A stretch of DNA of 64,000 nt from Nitrosomonadaceae bacterium. GTDB taxonomy: Bacteria > Pseudomonadota > Gammaproteobacteria > Burkholderiales > Nitrosomonadaceae. The first letter of the stretch is position 1, and the number at the start of each line of letters is the position of its first letter. The notes under the pieces are model-generated. The model searched no databases and was not told where the DNA came from. It saw only the letters and a program-made list of their open reading frames with translations. This document shows, in pieces, positions 1 to 9,436 of this stretch. A program made the translations under genes and the position numbers. The stretch is taken from assembly GCA_014190895.1 (NCBI GenBank), contig BJGV01000002.1, positions 62,001 to 126,000 on the forward strand, written 5' to 3'.

Positions 1-1
1 G

Positions 2-124
2 ACTGACGCAACAATTTCGAGCAAGGAGTGCAAATTTTGTCATAGCCAAAGCGCCCCTAATGATGTTGTTGCTGCGATTAATAGAGATGGTTATTTTATT
101 TATAAAATGGAGGGTTGTGATTAA
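2..124 (+). CDS. C-terminal fragment of an unrecognised protein with a CXXCH motif
   Basis: An open frame enters from the left edge and stops at TAA (122-124), giving the last 40 residues of a plus-strand protein. It contains C-K-F-C-H, which fits either a c-type haem site or a metal/thiol site, and ends in G-Y-F-I-Y-K-M-E-G-C-D. I do not recognise the family. The gene converges on ubiD, whose stop is about 50 bases away. Being a fragment, its start, length and any signal peptide are unknown. The reading frame is supported by sensible composition and the cysteine motif only. Confidence 0.45.
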   Translation, partial: TDATISSKECKFCHSQSAPNDVVAAINRDGYFIYKMEGCD

Positions 125-171
125 CCGCCGTCGCGCGCTCGGGGAAGGGAGCGAATAATTTGTGCGCTAGA

Positions 172-1635
172 TTAAGTTATTAGATCCTTCCAAATTTCGT
201 CCACACGAACTTTAACTGCTGCATCCATTGCGATTGGCGTGCCCCATATACGATTAGTTTCCCCTGCCCATTTATGAGTGGCATCTAGGCCCATCTTTCC
301 ACCTAAACCAGCCACTGGACTTGCAAAATCAAGATAGTCTATGGGTGTATTCTCAATTATTAATGTGTCTCGTGCGGGATCAACACGAGTGGTAATGGCC
401 CAGATGACCTCTTTCCAATCGCGGATATTTACGTCATCATCGGTAACAATGATGAATTTTGTATACATAAATTGTCGCAGGAAACTCCATACCCCAAACA
501 TCACACGTTTGGCGTGACCGGCATACTGTTTTTTCATACTTACTATCGCCATTCGGTAGGAGCAACCTTCTGACGGCAAGTAAAAATCAGCGATCTCGGG
601 AAATTGTTTTTGCAGTAATGGTACGAATACTTCATTGAGGGCTAAACCTAAAATTGCCGGCTCATCTGGTGGTTTACCTGTATAGGTGGAGTGATAAATT
701 GGATTGCGTCGCATAGTAATGCGCTCGATCGTGAATACCGGAAATGTTTCTTGCTCGTTGTAATAGCCGGTGTGATCGCCAAACGGACCTTCAAGAGCTT
801 TTTCGCCCGGAAGAATAAATCCCTCAAGTACGATTTCTGAACTTGCTGGAACTCGTAGGTCATGCCCCAGACATTTAACAATTTCTGTTTTTGCTCCACG
901 TAGCAATCCAGCAAATTGGTATTCGCTTAAGCTATCTGGGACCGGAGTAACTGCTCCAAGTATAGTCGCAGGATCTGCTCCTAACGCCACGGCAATCGGG
1001 TAAGGTTGTCCTGGATTAGCTAGACAAAAATCACGAAAGTCTAGCGCGCCACCACGGTGAGCTAACCAACGCATGATAAGTTTATTGGGCGCAATTACCT
1101 GCTGCCGATAAATACCAAGATTTTGTCTTGTTTTCTGGGGACCTTTGGTAACAGTTAGACCCCAAGTAATTAGAGGACCCGCATCTCCAGGCCAGCAAGT
1201 TTGAATTGGCAATTTACCAAGATCCACATCCTTCCCTTCCCATACGATTTCTTGACACGGTGCGCTTGAAAGTTCTTTTGGAGCCATGTTAAGAACTTGT
1301 TTTAGTACTGGTAATTTATCCCAAACATCTCTTAAACCTTTAGGAGGGTCTGGTTCTTTTAGGTAAGCTAAAAGTTTTCCCACTTCTCGGAGTGCCGCCG
1401 TCGAGCTTTGTCCCATGCCCATTGCTACACGTTTAGGAGTGCCAAATAAGTTTCCCAATACAGGGATGGTGTGCCCTCTTGGTTTTTCAAATAAAACAGC
1501 AGGACCGCCTTTTTTTAATAGCCGATCACAGATTTCAGTCATTTCTAAAATCGGGTTAATTTCTATCGAAATTCGTTTTAATTCACCCTGACTCTCGAGT
1601 TGTGCAATAAAATCTCGTAAATCTTTATATTGCAT
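172..1635 (-). CDS. ubiD: 4-hydroxy-3-polyprenylbenzoate decarboxylase (UbiD)
   Basis: Full-length 487-residue member of the UbiD family (E. coli UbiD is 497). It removes the ring carboxylate of 4-hydroxy-3-polyprenylbenzoate in ubiquinone synthesis, using the prenylated FMN made by UbiX. The conserved block with [11 protein letters not shown] carries a catalytic-type glutamate, and the [10 protein letters not shown] region is typical of the cofactor pocket. It is the last gene of ubiC-ubiA-ubiD, 11 bases after ubiA, so probably co-transcribed. No ubiX is present in the window. Confidence 0.96.
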   Translation of the reverse strand: MQYKDLRDFIAQLESQGELKRISIEINPILEMTEICDRLLKKGGPAVLFEKPRGHTIPVLGNLFGTPKRVAMGMGQSSTAALREVGKLLAYLKEPDPPKGLRDVWDKLPVLKQVLNMAPKELSSAPCQEIVWEGKDVDLGKLPIQTCWPGDAGPLITWGLTVTKGPQKTRQNLGIYRQQVIAPNKLIMRWLAHRGGALDFRDFCLANPGQPYPIAVALGADPATILGAVTPVPDSLSEYQFAGLLRGAKTEIVKCLGHDLRVPASSEIVLEGFILPGEKALEGPFGDHTGYYNEQETFPVFTIERITMRRNPIYHSTYTGKPPDEPAILGLALNEVFVPLLQKQFPEIADFYLPSEGCSYRMAIVSMKKQYAGHAKRVMFGVWSFLRQFMYTKFIIVTDDDVNIRDWKEVIWAITTRVDPARDTLIIENTPIDYLDFASPVAGLGGKMGLDATHKWAGETNRIWGTPIAMDAAVKVRVDEIWKDLIT

Positions 1636-1646
1636 TAGAGTCGCAC

Positions 1647-2519
1647 TTATAAGATTGTTCTTGTAAAGTAATCGAGCACAATACCAAAAAATATTGTTCC
1701 GCCCACCCAGTTGTTATGCAAAAAAGCCTTGAAACAATGTGCCGGGTTCCGATCATAAATTAAAGAATATTGATAAATTATAAGACCTAATGAGATTCCA
1801 AGGCCAATATAATAAAGAAAACCCATTTTTTGAGCTACTCCCACACCAACCATGATAGTCAGGAAAATCAGATGACATAACATGATTCCAACTATATCGA
1901 AACGCCCGAAGGTTATCGCAGAAGTTTTAATGCCGATTTTAAGATCATCAATTTTATCCACCATTGCATATTCAGTATCATAAGCGATCACCCAAAGCAA
2001 ATTTGCCATCATTAGTAGCCATACAATTAGTGGCAATTCTCCAGTTTGCGCAGAGAACGCCATTGGAATGCCAAAACTAAAGGCAATACCAAGGTATGCT
2101 TGCGGAATCGCAAGGAAGCGCTTGGTAAATGGATAGCTGATAGCAAGAAACAAGGCGCATCCTGACAATATAATAGTTAGACGATTTAAATTCAAAATTA
2201 AGAGGAACGCACAAAGACTTAAAGTTGTTGCTAATAGTAACGCCTCTTTTGTGCTTACTACGCCAGTTGCTAAAGGGCGATCTTTGGTACGTTCGACATA
2301 TAAGTCAAAGTTGCGGTCAGCGAAATCATTCATAACACAACCAGCAGAGCGCATTAATATAGCGCCAAGCAGAAATATACATAAAATCACCCAGCTAGGC
2401 GGCCCATCAATGGCAAACCATAAACTCCATAACGTTGGCCACAGTAGCAACAGTATGCCAATGGGCTTATTTAATCGCATCAACCTCCCATACTGATTGA
2501 AGCGTTCCATAAGAATCAT
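1647..2519 (-). CDS. ubiA: 4-hydroxybenzoate polyprenyltransferase (UbiA)
   Basis: Integral membrane prenyltransferase that attaches the polyprenyl tail to 4-hydroxybenzoate. Both aspartate-rich motifs are present: N-D-F-A-D-R-N-F-D near residue 64 and D-T-E-Y-A-M-V-D near residue 182, separated by hydrophobic helices. The chosen ATG overlaps the ubiC stop as TAATG, implying translational coupling; a second ATG three codons later (2510) also fits. A longer frame reaching 2606 lies inside ubiC and is unlikely to be used. About 290 residues, the usual family length. Confidence 0.95.
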   Translation of the reverse strand: MILMERFNQYGRLMRLNKPIGILLLLWPTLWSLWFAIDGPPSWVILCIFLLGAILMRSAGCVMNDFADRNFDLYVERTKDRPLATGVVSTKEALLLATTLSLCAFLLILNLNRLTIILSGCALFLAISYPFTKRFLAIPQAYLGIAFSFGIPMAFSAQTGELPLIVWLLMMANLLWVIAYDTEYAMVDKIDDLKIGIKTSAITFGRFDIVGIMLCHLIFLTIMVGVGVAQKMGFLYYIGLGISLGLIIYQYSLIYDRNPAHCFKAFLHNNWVGGTIFFGIVLDYFTRTIL

Positions 2520-3058
2520 TACGAGAAGTCCAAAATAGGGGGAAGAAATATCTCGGTAACCAGTATAGATTGTCCATGTAAGTTGAACAAGGAGCGACGC
2601 GCCCATAGACTAAGGGGCATAGTTTGTAAGTTTGTGCAGGCACGGTTAAAAAGAGGGTGACTAGAGTTTATTTTTTTAAATCGAATAGATGTGCGTCTAA
2701 CCATGGGATCGTTAAAAAGTGTCGCACCTAATGACCTGTTACCAAGACCATTTAGTTTTCGCCAGGCGCCACGGAGATCTTTTTTTACAATAATTGAGTG
2801 GGCAAATACTACAGGCGTTTCCCCGCAATAGAGATGCACCTCTCTTACAAGCGCCAGTTCTCCCCGTCGCAAACCCATTACAGCAAGCTCATCCTTGTAG
2901 ACTGTTGCTAACGATTGAGATACTAGTTTTACATGAAAATCTTTGCAATGTTGTTTAATGAGATGGGTTAGAGAGCCCCGGTTTTTTAACCAATAGCAAA
3001 TTCTGAAGGAGGCGGAAGATGGCATTGGATGCCATGTGGATAAACGAGAAATATTCAT
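2519..3058 (-). CDS. ubiC: Chorismate--pyruvate lyase (UbiC)
   Basis: First committed enzyme of ubiquinone synthesis, converting chorismate to 4-hydroxybenzoate plus pyruvate in the cytosol. About 179 residues, near the usual 165-185. The family signature is visible: an arginine in L-V-R-E-V-H, a G-N-R-S-L-G-A-T-L-F block, and a late glutamate in V-T-E-I-F-L-P. I start at the ATG at 3058, not the TTG three codons upstream. The position at the head of ubiC-ubiA-ubiD supports the call, since sequence conservation in UbiC is modest. Confidence 0.9.
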   Translation of the reverse strand: MNISRLSTWHPMPSSASFRICYWLKNRGSLTHLIKQHCKDFHVKLVSQSLATVYKDELAVMGLRRGELALVREVHLYCGETPVVFAHSIIVKKDLRGAWRKLNGLGNRSLGATLFNDPMVRRTSIRFKKINSSHPLFNRACTNLQTMPLSLWARRSLFNLHGQSILVTEIFLPPILDFS

Positions 3059-3264
3059 AACGGCCAAGATAAAGAAATTATATTGTATAGCTAGGTATGG
3101 TTAAACTTCTTGGAACAGATTAGAGTTTTATTATTCATTTCAATCTTATTTTACTAGGAATTTTTTTTTATTTCTTTGTAGTATAGTTCGTCCATAGGAC
3201 ATTCTCATCAAAATGTAATCCCGTGATTTAAGAGCCTATTTTATTAGACTCTTTTGATTTTAGG

Positions 3265-4242
3265 TTACCGTTTTTTTGCTAATAAAATTAATAGCATGGG
3301 CACACCTAATAGCGCAGTTAATATTCCAACCGGTAACTGTTGGGGTGCCCATAATGTGCGCGCAAGTGTATCTGCCAACGTGAGAAAACTGCCGCCTAAT
3401 AATATTGATAAAGGTATAAGTCGGTGATAGTCATTCACGCCCATTAAACGAATTGCATGAGGAACAATCAGACCAACAAAGCCAATAGCGCCTGCCAACA
3501 TTAATGCTGCCATGGTTGCTAGCGAGGCAAAAAAGTAAATACCTATTTGCAATGGGAGTATTGCCACACCAAGTGTTTTTGCCTTCATTTCGCCGAGGCT
3601 CAAGATATTTAAATCTCTAGAAAAAATTACGCTTGTTGTCGCTACAATGAAGAGAATGATCCACGCCGGAAGAATGTCTTCGGAGCGAGAGACATCACCC
3701 ATGAGCCAAAATAACATACCTTTTATGTTATTAGTTGGCGCTAGAGTAAGAAACAGGGCGGTTAGCGCGGCGCAACCGGCAGACAGTACTACACCAGTAA
3801 GAAGTAACCGATACAGATTCCAATCACCAGCACGGAAACTTAATCTAAATACGATTACAGTTGCTGTTAATGCGCCTACAAGAGACATTAAATTGATTAA
3901 AAACAGCCCCCATCCTAACATCATTGCGGTAAATGCCCCCACTGTCGCACCGCCAGATATTCCAAGGATATAAGGGTCTGCCAGTGGATTTCTTAACAGA
4001 ATCTGTAGTAATGCTCCTGCCAGCGCTAATAAACTGCCACAGGCAAATGCAGCTAACACACGTGGCAATCGGAGTTGCCAGATAATTTGACTGGTGGTGT
4101 CATCAATCGGAGAAAGAAGCGCATGAGTGATTTTTGAGGGAGAAATATCCACGCTCCCAAAGATCAATCCAATAAATATACTTCCAGCTGCAAGGAGCAA
4201 GAAAATGACTAGCAGGGATAAGTTATGTTTAATAGAAATCAC
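3265..4242 (-). CDS. FecCD/BtuC-type ABC transporter permease
   Basis: A 325-residue polytopic inner-membrane protein of the FecCD family, the permease of ABC importers for cobalamin, haem or ferric siderophores. It has an N-terminal membrane anchor, the conserved L-R-L-P-R-V-L-A-A segment near residue 58, and G-A-L-L-Q-I-L-L-R-N-P-L-A-D-P near residue 76. The C-terminal G-F-V-G-L-I-V-P-H stretch contacts the ATPase in this family. The start is GTG. No ATPase, binding protein or TonB receptor lies nearby, so the substrate cannot be read from context. I see no convincing cobalamin riboswitch in the 185-base leader. Confidence 0.88.
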   Translation of the reverse strand: MISIKHNLSLLVIFLLLAAGSIFIGLIFGSVDISPSKITHALLSPIDDTTSQIIWQLRLPRVLAAFACGSLLALAGALLQILLRNPLADPYILGISGGATVGAFTAMMLGWGLFLINLMSLVGALTATVIVFRLSFRAGDWNLYRLLLTGVVLSAGCAALTALFLTLAPTNNIKGMLFWLMGDVSRSEDILPAWIILFIVATTSVIFSRDLNILSLGEMKAKTLGVAILPLQIGIYFFASLATMAALMLAGAIGFVGLIVPHAIRLMGVNDYHRLIPLSILLGGSFLTLADTLARTLWAPQQLPVGILTALLGVPMLLILLAKKR

Positions 4243-4427
4243 GTAGATATATAAAAGATCAGAGTCTGATTAAGAATCGGTAATATTTGATTATTCAAGT
4301 CAGGGGCAAGAGTGATGGAAAAATATTTTTCAGTAAGTTTAATAGAGCGCTCATCAGTTCACAGTGAGTATCTGTAACTTTTTATTTTCCATGCATACTT
4401 AGCAGATTTATCTTTTGCGCACAGTTA

Positions 4428-5090
4428 CTATCGCAAATTAATGATTGGCCAGTTATTTTTTTGTGCATGATCTCGAAGCGTTGGATCAGGATTTACTGCC
4501 ACCGGTTTAGTGACTTTATTTAGCAGTGGCAGATCATTCAGAGAATCACTATAAAACCAGCTATTTAGGAACGATAGCCAAGTCAGATTATGCTCGTCTA
4601 GCCACTGCTCCAGCCGCGTTACTTTCCCTTCTTGGAAGCAAGGAATTCCTGAAACGTGGCCAGTAAATTCCCCATTTTTTTGTTCTGGCTCAGTAGCAAT
4701 CAGATGGTCTATACCCAGCATTCGAACAATTGGTGCCGTAACAAAATAATTAGTGGCTGTAATAATGATGCATAAATCGCCAGCAAGCTTATGTTTATCA
4801 ATCAGTTCGCGTGCACCTGGTGCAATTAACTGGGTAATCTTTTCTTCCATAAATTCATGATGCCAAATATCAAGTTGGCTACGCGGATGGTGTGACAATG
4901 GTTTCAATTGGAAACTTAGGAATTTATGTATATCAAGAGTGCCAGCCCTGTACTGCTTATAAAATTCTAGGTTGCGTGCCTCGTATTTTTCACGATCTAG
5001 AATGTGTCGTTCAATTAAGAATTGCGCCCATTCAAAATCACTATCACCGATCAGCAGTGTATTATCAAGATCAAAAAGAGCTAAGTTCAT
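4428..5090 (-). CDS. HAD-superfamily phosphatase, subfamily IB (SerB-like)
   Basis: 220-residue HAD hydrolase. Motif I is F-D-L-D-N-T-L-L at residues 6-13, with the nucleophilic and general-acid aspartates. Motif II is in I-I-I-T-A-T-N, and motif III/IV is Y-S-D-S-L-N-D-L-P-L-L near residue 180. This layout matches the IB subfamily that includes phosphoserine phosphatase relatives. The true substrate is unknown; a phosphoserine role is possible but is not shown. Its start overlaps the hda stop by 4 bases, so the two are translationally coupled, as often seen in betaproteobacteria. Confidence 0.88.
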   Translation of the reverse strand: MNLALFDLDNTLLIGDSDFEWAQFLIERHILDREKYEARNLEFYKQYRAGTLDIHKFLSFQLKPLSHHPRSQLDIWHHEFMEEKITQLIAPGARELIDKHKLAGDLCIIITATNYFVTAPIVRMLGIDHLIATEPEQKNGEFTGHVSGIPCFQEGKVTRLEQWLDEHNLTWLSFLNSWFYSDSLNDLPLLNKVTKPVAVNPDPTLRDHAQKNNWPIINLR

Positions 5091-5776
5091 GCCGTTGTCA
5101 GCATTAGTTCACGTAAAACCGGAATGCTAATTTGACGTTGATTTGCTAGCGAGTAACGATCAAGAGCATTAAGTACGGCTATTAGTGATGGCAAGTCTCT
5201 TTGTCCGTGCCGTAACAAATAAGTACAAATCTCTTCAGACAAATTGAAACCGTGGCCTGTGGCGTGATTTTTCATGGCCTGTATCTTTTCCTCATCAGTT
5301 AATTCATAAACTTGATAAACCAGTCCCCACCTCAAGCGCGTGACCAAATCTTCACGTAGAGATAATTGTGCTGGAGCAGTTGAGCTACTTACAAGAAAAA
5401 TTGCGTGCCCTTCATCGCGTACTTGATTGTAGAGATTGAATAAGTTAATTTGTGCTGATGAATTAAGGCGATCAACATCATCTATTGCTATATAGTCGGA
5501 GTCCATAATCTCGGAAAATTCGGCGTCACCATCGCATAGAGCATCACATTTAATATACTTTATATTTAATTTTCTATGAGTATAATCGTTTGCAATCGCT
5601 TGTAATAAGTGACTTTTTCCACACCCTATTTTTCCCCATAAAAAAATAAAATGTTCTTTCTCGTCTCCTGCAAGAATATTTTTAATAGTTTGCAAAAGTT
5701 CAATATTACGTCCCGGCACAAAATTAATTAACGTAGGTGAGGACGATGGAAGTATATCTAATAGTAATTGCTTCAT
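5087..5776 (-). CDS. hda: DnaA regulatory inactivator Hda
   Basis: AAA+ protein related to the DnaA ATPase domain. With the DNA-loaded sliding clamp it stimulates ATP hydrolysis by DnaA and so prevents re-initiation. The N-terminus (Q-L-L-L-D-I at residues 3-8) resembles a clamp-binding motif. Walker A is G-K-I-G-C-G-K-S (48-55), Walker B is I-A-I-D-D near residue 97, and an R-L-R-W-G-L box near 148 matches the DnaA box VII region. 229 residues is normal. It sits 3 bases after perM and overlaps the HAD phosphatase. Confidence 0.92.
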   Translation of the reverse strand: MKQLLLDILPSSSPTLINFVPGRNIELLQTIKNILAGDEKEHFIFLWGKIGCGKSHLLQAIANDYTHRKLNIKYIKCDALCDGDAEFSEIMDSDYIAIDDVDRLNSSAQINLFNLYNQVRDEGHAIFLVSSSTAPAQLSLREDLVTRLRWGLVYQVYELTDEEKIQAMKNHATGHGFNLSEEICTYLLRHGQRDLPSLIAVLNALDRYSLANQRQISIPVLRELMLTTA

Positions 5777-5779
5777 AAA

Positions 5780-6844
5780 TTATGGACCATAAAGATTACT
5801 TTTTAGGTATTGTTTGCGAGCATGGCGTAACCATACTAATAGTGCAGCGCTCACCGGTAGAGCTAGTAGCACGCCAAGAAACCCGAATAATTGACCGAAT
5901 GCAAGCAGTGCAAAAATTACTAACACCGGGTGCAAGCCAATACGGTTACCAATTAACCAAGGCGTTATCGCTATATTTTCTAGTAATTGTCCAATAAGAA
6001 ATACAATCCATATTTGGATCAGGCCGTCCCATCCTTGAAATTGCATTAGCGCAACTAAGGTCGCAAGTATTAAGCCGACACCTGTGCCGAAATAAGGAAC
6101 AAATACTAAAATTCCGGTTAATATGCCGATAGGCAAAGCGAATTCTAAACCAACCAACCATAGCCCCGTTACATAATAGATGCTCATCAGTAATACAACT
6201 GCAAGCTGTCCGCGTAAGAACTCAGTTAGCACGCAATCGGTCTCATAAGCGAGCATGTTAATTTGTTCGGTCCAGCGAGGCGGGATTATTTCATTGATAC
6301 TTCTGACTAATTTATTCCAATCACGCAGTAGATAAAATAGCACCACTGGAACCAGAAAGAGATTCATAAGAAATTCTATTATTACTATACTGCCGTCCGT
6401 CAGTGATGGTAAGAACTTAATAGTAATTCCCCCAACATCTTTCCAGCGCTCCAAAAGCTCTTGTTTAAACAGGGCAATATCTATTGGTAAACTAAATCCC
6501 ATACGTGTTTCTAACCATGGAATTAAATTATTCTTAATTGCTTCAAGATATGCAGGGGTTAGCTTAATTAACTGAGAAATTTCTTTGTCAAACAAAGGTA
6601 TTATAGTTAAGATTATTGCTATAGATGCCCCCAGCAAAATCATTATGACCAGTATCGTACTAAGTGCCCGAGAGATATTCCATGCCGCTACTTTCGTTAC
6701 TAATGGATTGCAGATATAAGCGATAAGCCCCGCTAACAGAAATGGCGTAAGTATTGGGCTCAATAAATAGATTAATGCACCCAGAGCTGCAGTTAGTGTT
6801 AACCACCACAGATAATGCAGATCGTTGGAGTTTTTAACATTCAT
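5780..6844 (-). CDS. AI-2E family transporter / PerM-like permease
   Basis: 354-residue polytopic membrane protein of the AI-2E (PerM/YdiK) family. Paired N-terminal helices are followed by a soluble segment (about residues 80-150) and a C-terminal block of helices containing V-P-Y-F-G-T-G-V-G and the late G-x-x-L-G-L-H-P-V-L-V stretch typical of the family. Proposed family roles are export of autoinducer-like molecules or ion antiport; the substrate cannot be named here. It is divergent from purM and leads into hda, an arrangement common in betaproteobacteria. Confidence 0.9.
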   Translation of the reverse strand: MNVKNSNDLHYLWWLTLTAALGALIYLLSPILTPFLLAGLIAYICNPLVTKVAAWNISRALSTILVIMILLGASIAIILTIIPLFDKEISQLIKLTPAYLEAIKNNLIPWLETRMGFSLPIDIALFKQELLERWKDVGGITIKFLPSLTDGSIVIIEFLMNLFLVPVVLFYLLRDWNKLVRSINEIIPPRWTEQINMLAYETDCVLTEFLRGQLAVVLLMSIYYVTGLWLVGLEFALPIGILTGILVFVPYFGTGVGLILATLVALMQFQGWDGLIQIWIVFLIGQLLENIAITPWLIGNRIGLHPVLVIFALLAFGQLFGFLGVLLALPVSAALLVWLRHARKQYLKSNLYGP

Positions 6845-6905
6845 TTACGGTAAAATTAGAGTTCTTAATAAGAGTACTTTATCTGCAACATGCCGAGAAT
6901 TCAAC

Positions 6906-7964
6906 TTGACTTCATATAATCCAGAAAATATAGACTCAGCCCAGATGTCTTATTACGATGCTGGCGTGGATATTCTTGCCGGTGATCGTTTGGTAGAAAA
7001 TATCAAACCTTATGCTAAGCGAACTATGCGCCCAGAAGTGCTTGCTGGCATTGGCGGATTCGGTGCGCTGTTTGAGATTTCAAAGAACTATCGAAATCCA
7101 GTACTGGTTTCGGGTACCGATGGCGTAGGCACTAAATTAAAACTTGCCTTTCAGTTTCATAGACACGGTAGCATCGGCATAGATTTAGTTGCAATGAGCG
7201 TGAATGATATCTTGGTGCAAGGAGCCGAGCCATTGTTTTTCTTGGATTATTTTGCTTGTGGGAAATTAAATGTAGATACTGCAACCCAAGTAGTTAAAGG
7301 CATTGCGCTAGGATGCGAACAAGCAGGATGCGCACTAGTCGGTGGAGAAACCGCTGAAATGCCAGGTATGTACCCAGAAAATGAATATGATTTAGCAGGT
7401 TTTGCCGTGGGTATTGTAGAGAAAGATCGTATTATTAATGGCCAAGATATTCGGGAAAATGATGCGATATTAGGCCTTGCTTCTAGTGGTGCACACTCTA
7501 ACGGTTATTCATTAATTCGTAAAATTATCGCAAAAGAACACGTAAATTTATCAATGAATTTTAATGGCAAAACTTTGATAGATGTACTGATGACCCCGAC
7601 TCGTATTTACGTGAAACCGTTGCTTGAATTATTCAAGAGATTACCGGTAAAAGGCTTGGCACATATCACTGGGGGAGGTTTAATAGAAAATATTCCACGT
7701 ATTCTAAATGAAGATTTAGTCGCAATACTTCAAAAAAATACATGGAATATACCGCTGTTATTTCATTGGTTACAGCAACAAGGTAATTTGACCGATAGCG
7801 AAATGTATCGTGTATTTAATTGTGGCATTGGTATGGTAATAGTGATCGCAGAGGAGCATGTTGATGCTGCAATGGAGGCGTTACATTCTGCGGGAGAAGT
7901 TGTATGGCGTATAGGCACAGTAAGAAAGCGCAACGTGGGCGAGATGCAGACAATAATTGAGTAA
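6906..7964 (+). CDS. purM: Phosphoribosylformylglycinamidine cyclo-ligase (PurM)
   Basis: AIR synthetase of de novo purine synthesis. It closes the imidazole ring of FGAM using ATP. The family opening S-Y-x-D-A-G-V-D-I and the glycine-rich G-I-G-G-F-G-A-L-F segment are clear, as is [10 protein letters not shown]. The start is uncertain: a TTG at 6906 preceded by GAGA gives 352 residues, and an ATG at 6945 gives 339. The longer frame from 6825 would run into the perM start and is less likely. It precedes purN by 39 bases. Confidence 0.94.
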   Translation: MTSYNPENIDSAQMSYYDAGVDILAGDRLVENIKPYAKRTMRPEVLAGIGGFGALFEISKNYRNPVLVSGTDGVGTKLKLAFQFHRHGSIGIDLVAMSVNDILVQGAEPLFFLDYFACGKLNVDTATQVVKGIALGCEQAGCALVGGETAEMPGMYPENEYDLAGFAVGIVEKDRIINGQDIRENDAILGLASSGAHSNGYSLIRKIIAKEHVNLSMNFNGKTLIDVLMTPTRIYVKPLLELFKRLPVKGLAHITGGGLIENIPRILNEDLVAILQKNTWNIPLLFHWLQQQGNLTDSEMYRVFNCGIGMVIVIAEEHVDAAMEALHSAGEVVWRIGTVRKRNVGEMQTIIE

Positions 7965-8003
7965 TTTAATAACTGATATAACATATTTTCAATATATCAT
8001 CAT

Positions 8004-8642
8004 ATGAAATCTCTTGTTATTCTTATATCCGGCCATGGTAGCAATATGCAAGCACTACTTAAAGCAAAGCTCCCGTTTAGAGTGGCGGCAGTTATCAGTA
8101 ATAATCCAGGCGCAACTGGATTAGAAATAGCAAAGGCGCACGGTATTGAAACAGCAATAGTTGATCATCGGGCATATTTAGATCGCAAAACATTTGATGT
8201 TGCGTTAGCAGAGAAAGTGGATTCTTACCAACCTTGTTTGATTGTTCTTGCTGGTTTTATGCGCATTCTCGGTAACGATTTTGTTGATTGTTATAGCGGT
8301 AAACTCATGAACATACACCCCTCTTTATTGCCAGCCTTTCCCGGCCTCTGTACTCATGCCAGAGCATTACAGGACGGTGTAAAAATACATGGCTGTACAG
8401 TACATTTTGTTACATCGCAAATAGACTGCGGCCCAATTATTATTCAGGCAGCGGTTTCCGTATTGTCGAATGATACCAAGGAGAGCCTTGCGGCAAGAGT
8501 ATTACAGCAGGAGCACCGAATTTATCCAGAGGCGGTGCGCTGGTTTATGGAAGGGCGACTAAGACTTATCGGTAATCATGTTAAATTGGTTGCCGCTGTT
8601 GTTGACGAATCAACCCTGTGTTCGCCAAAGTTACATAAATGA
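8004..8642 (+). CDS. purN: Phosphoribosylglycinamide formyltransferase (PurN)
   Basis: Folate-dependent GAR transformylase, the third step of purine synthesis. The catalytic triad is visible as N103, H105 (in N-I-H-P-S-L-L-P) and D141 (in D-C-G-P-I-I). The N-terminal S-G-H-G-S-N segment binds the ribosyl phosphate. 212 residues is the usual size. One small oddity is F-P-G-L-C-T-H, with cysteine where histidine is frequent. The stop overlaps the next gene as ATGA. Confidence 0.95.
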   Translation: MKSLVILISGHGSNMQALLKAKLPFRVAAVISNNPGATGLEIAKAHGIETAIVDHRAYLDRKTFDVALAEKVDSYQPCLIVLAGFMRILGNDFVDCYSGKLMNIHPSLLPAFPGLCTHARALQDGVKIHGCTVHFVTSQIDCGPIIIQAAVSVLSNDTKESLAARVLQQEHRIYPEAVRWFMEGRLRLIGNHVKLVAAVVDESTLCSPKLHK

Positions 8643-9373
8643 GACTCTTATTAATCACTTTACTGTGGGGATTTAGCCTTCCCTTGTTTGCGATTGATTT
8701 ACCCCCTCGCATTGATATTGATTATCTTATGAGGTCTGGTCTTATGGAGGGGCTGGAAGGGACGGTAAATGAAACTCTAGAAATAAAAAAGCAAAATGGC
8801 ATACCTAGCTACACGATTACCAGCGAAATGCGTGCCAGCGGTTTAACGGCGTTAGTAATAGCAGGCAGCGTCGTTCGTGATAGTAAAGGTACTATAACGA
8901 CGCAAGGATTGCGACCTGATAGTTTCTCTGATAAACGTCGAGAGAAATTAAATATTACTATTTTTGATTGGAAAGATAAATTATTAACCATTCAGCGCAA
9001 GGGCAGAAAAGGAATAGAGCATAAAGATGAGCAGCACATCTTATCTGCTGGCGCTCAGGACAGACTCAGTGCGCTTTATTATTTTCTATTCTCTCCACTT
9101 CCCAGGAAAGCTGTAGATTTATATGAGACCGATGGGCGGGGTCCTGTTAAATTAATTCGTTATGCGATTGGAGAGAAGGAAACGCTTGATACTCCAATGG
9201 GCAAGCTTGAAACTATTGTGCTGACAAAGCAACAGACAGAGGATGATAAACTTAATAGAAAGATTTGGCTCGCCACCGCTCATTACATGTTACCGGTACG
9301 CATAATTAGCACCGAGAAGAGCGGTCTTGTATTGGAGCAGATTGTCACAAAAATAAACTACACGGCTCCTTAA
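8639..9373 (+). CDS. DUF3108 domain periplasmic protein
   Basis: 244-residue protein with a clear signal peptide (about residues 1-18, hydrophobic core L-L-I-T-L-L-W-G-F) followed by a beta-rich domain of the DUF3108 family. The family signature G-A-Q-D-R-L-S-A-L-Y-Y near residue 138 and the late P-V-R-I region are present. Members are common beside purN or methyltransferase genes in betaproteobacteria, but their function is not established. It overlaps purN by 4 bases, so it is likely co-expressed. Probably periplasmic or lipid-facing. Confidence 0.85.
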   Translation: MRLLLITLLWGFSLPLFAIDLPPRIDIDYLMRSGLMEGLEGTVNETLEIKKQNGIPSYTITSEMRASGLTALVIAGSVVRDSKGTITTQGLRPDSFSDKRREKLNITIFDWKDKLLTIQRKGRKGIEHKDEQHILSAGAQDRLSALYYFLFSPLPRKAVDLYETDGRGPVKLIRYAIGEKETLDTPMGKLETIVLTKQQTEDDKLNRKIWLATAHYMLPVRIISTEKSGLVLEQIVTKINYTAP

Positions 9374-9436
9374 GCAATTCCCGCTCAAGAATTAAATGGC
9401 TTTGTGCTGAATTTAAATATACGGGATTAATAACAG

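Noticed and set aside
3229-3252. Hairpin after the FecCD gene
   Set aside because: The stem contains a mismatch or wobble pair depending on strand, and no U-tract follows on the gene's strand.
4243-4427. Cobalamin riboswitch before the FecCD permease
   Set aside because: I looked for the B12-box on the minus strand and did not find it; the region is A/T-rich without the expected conserved core.
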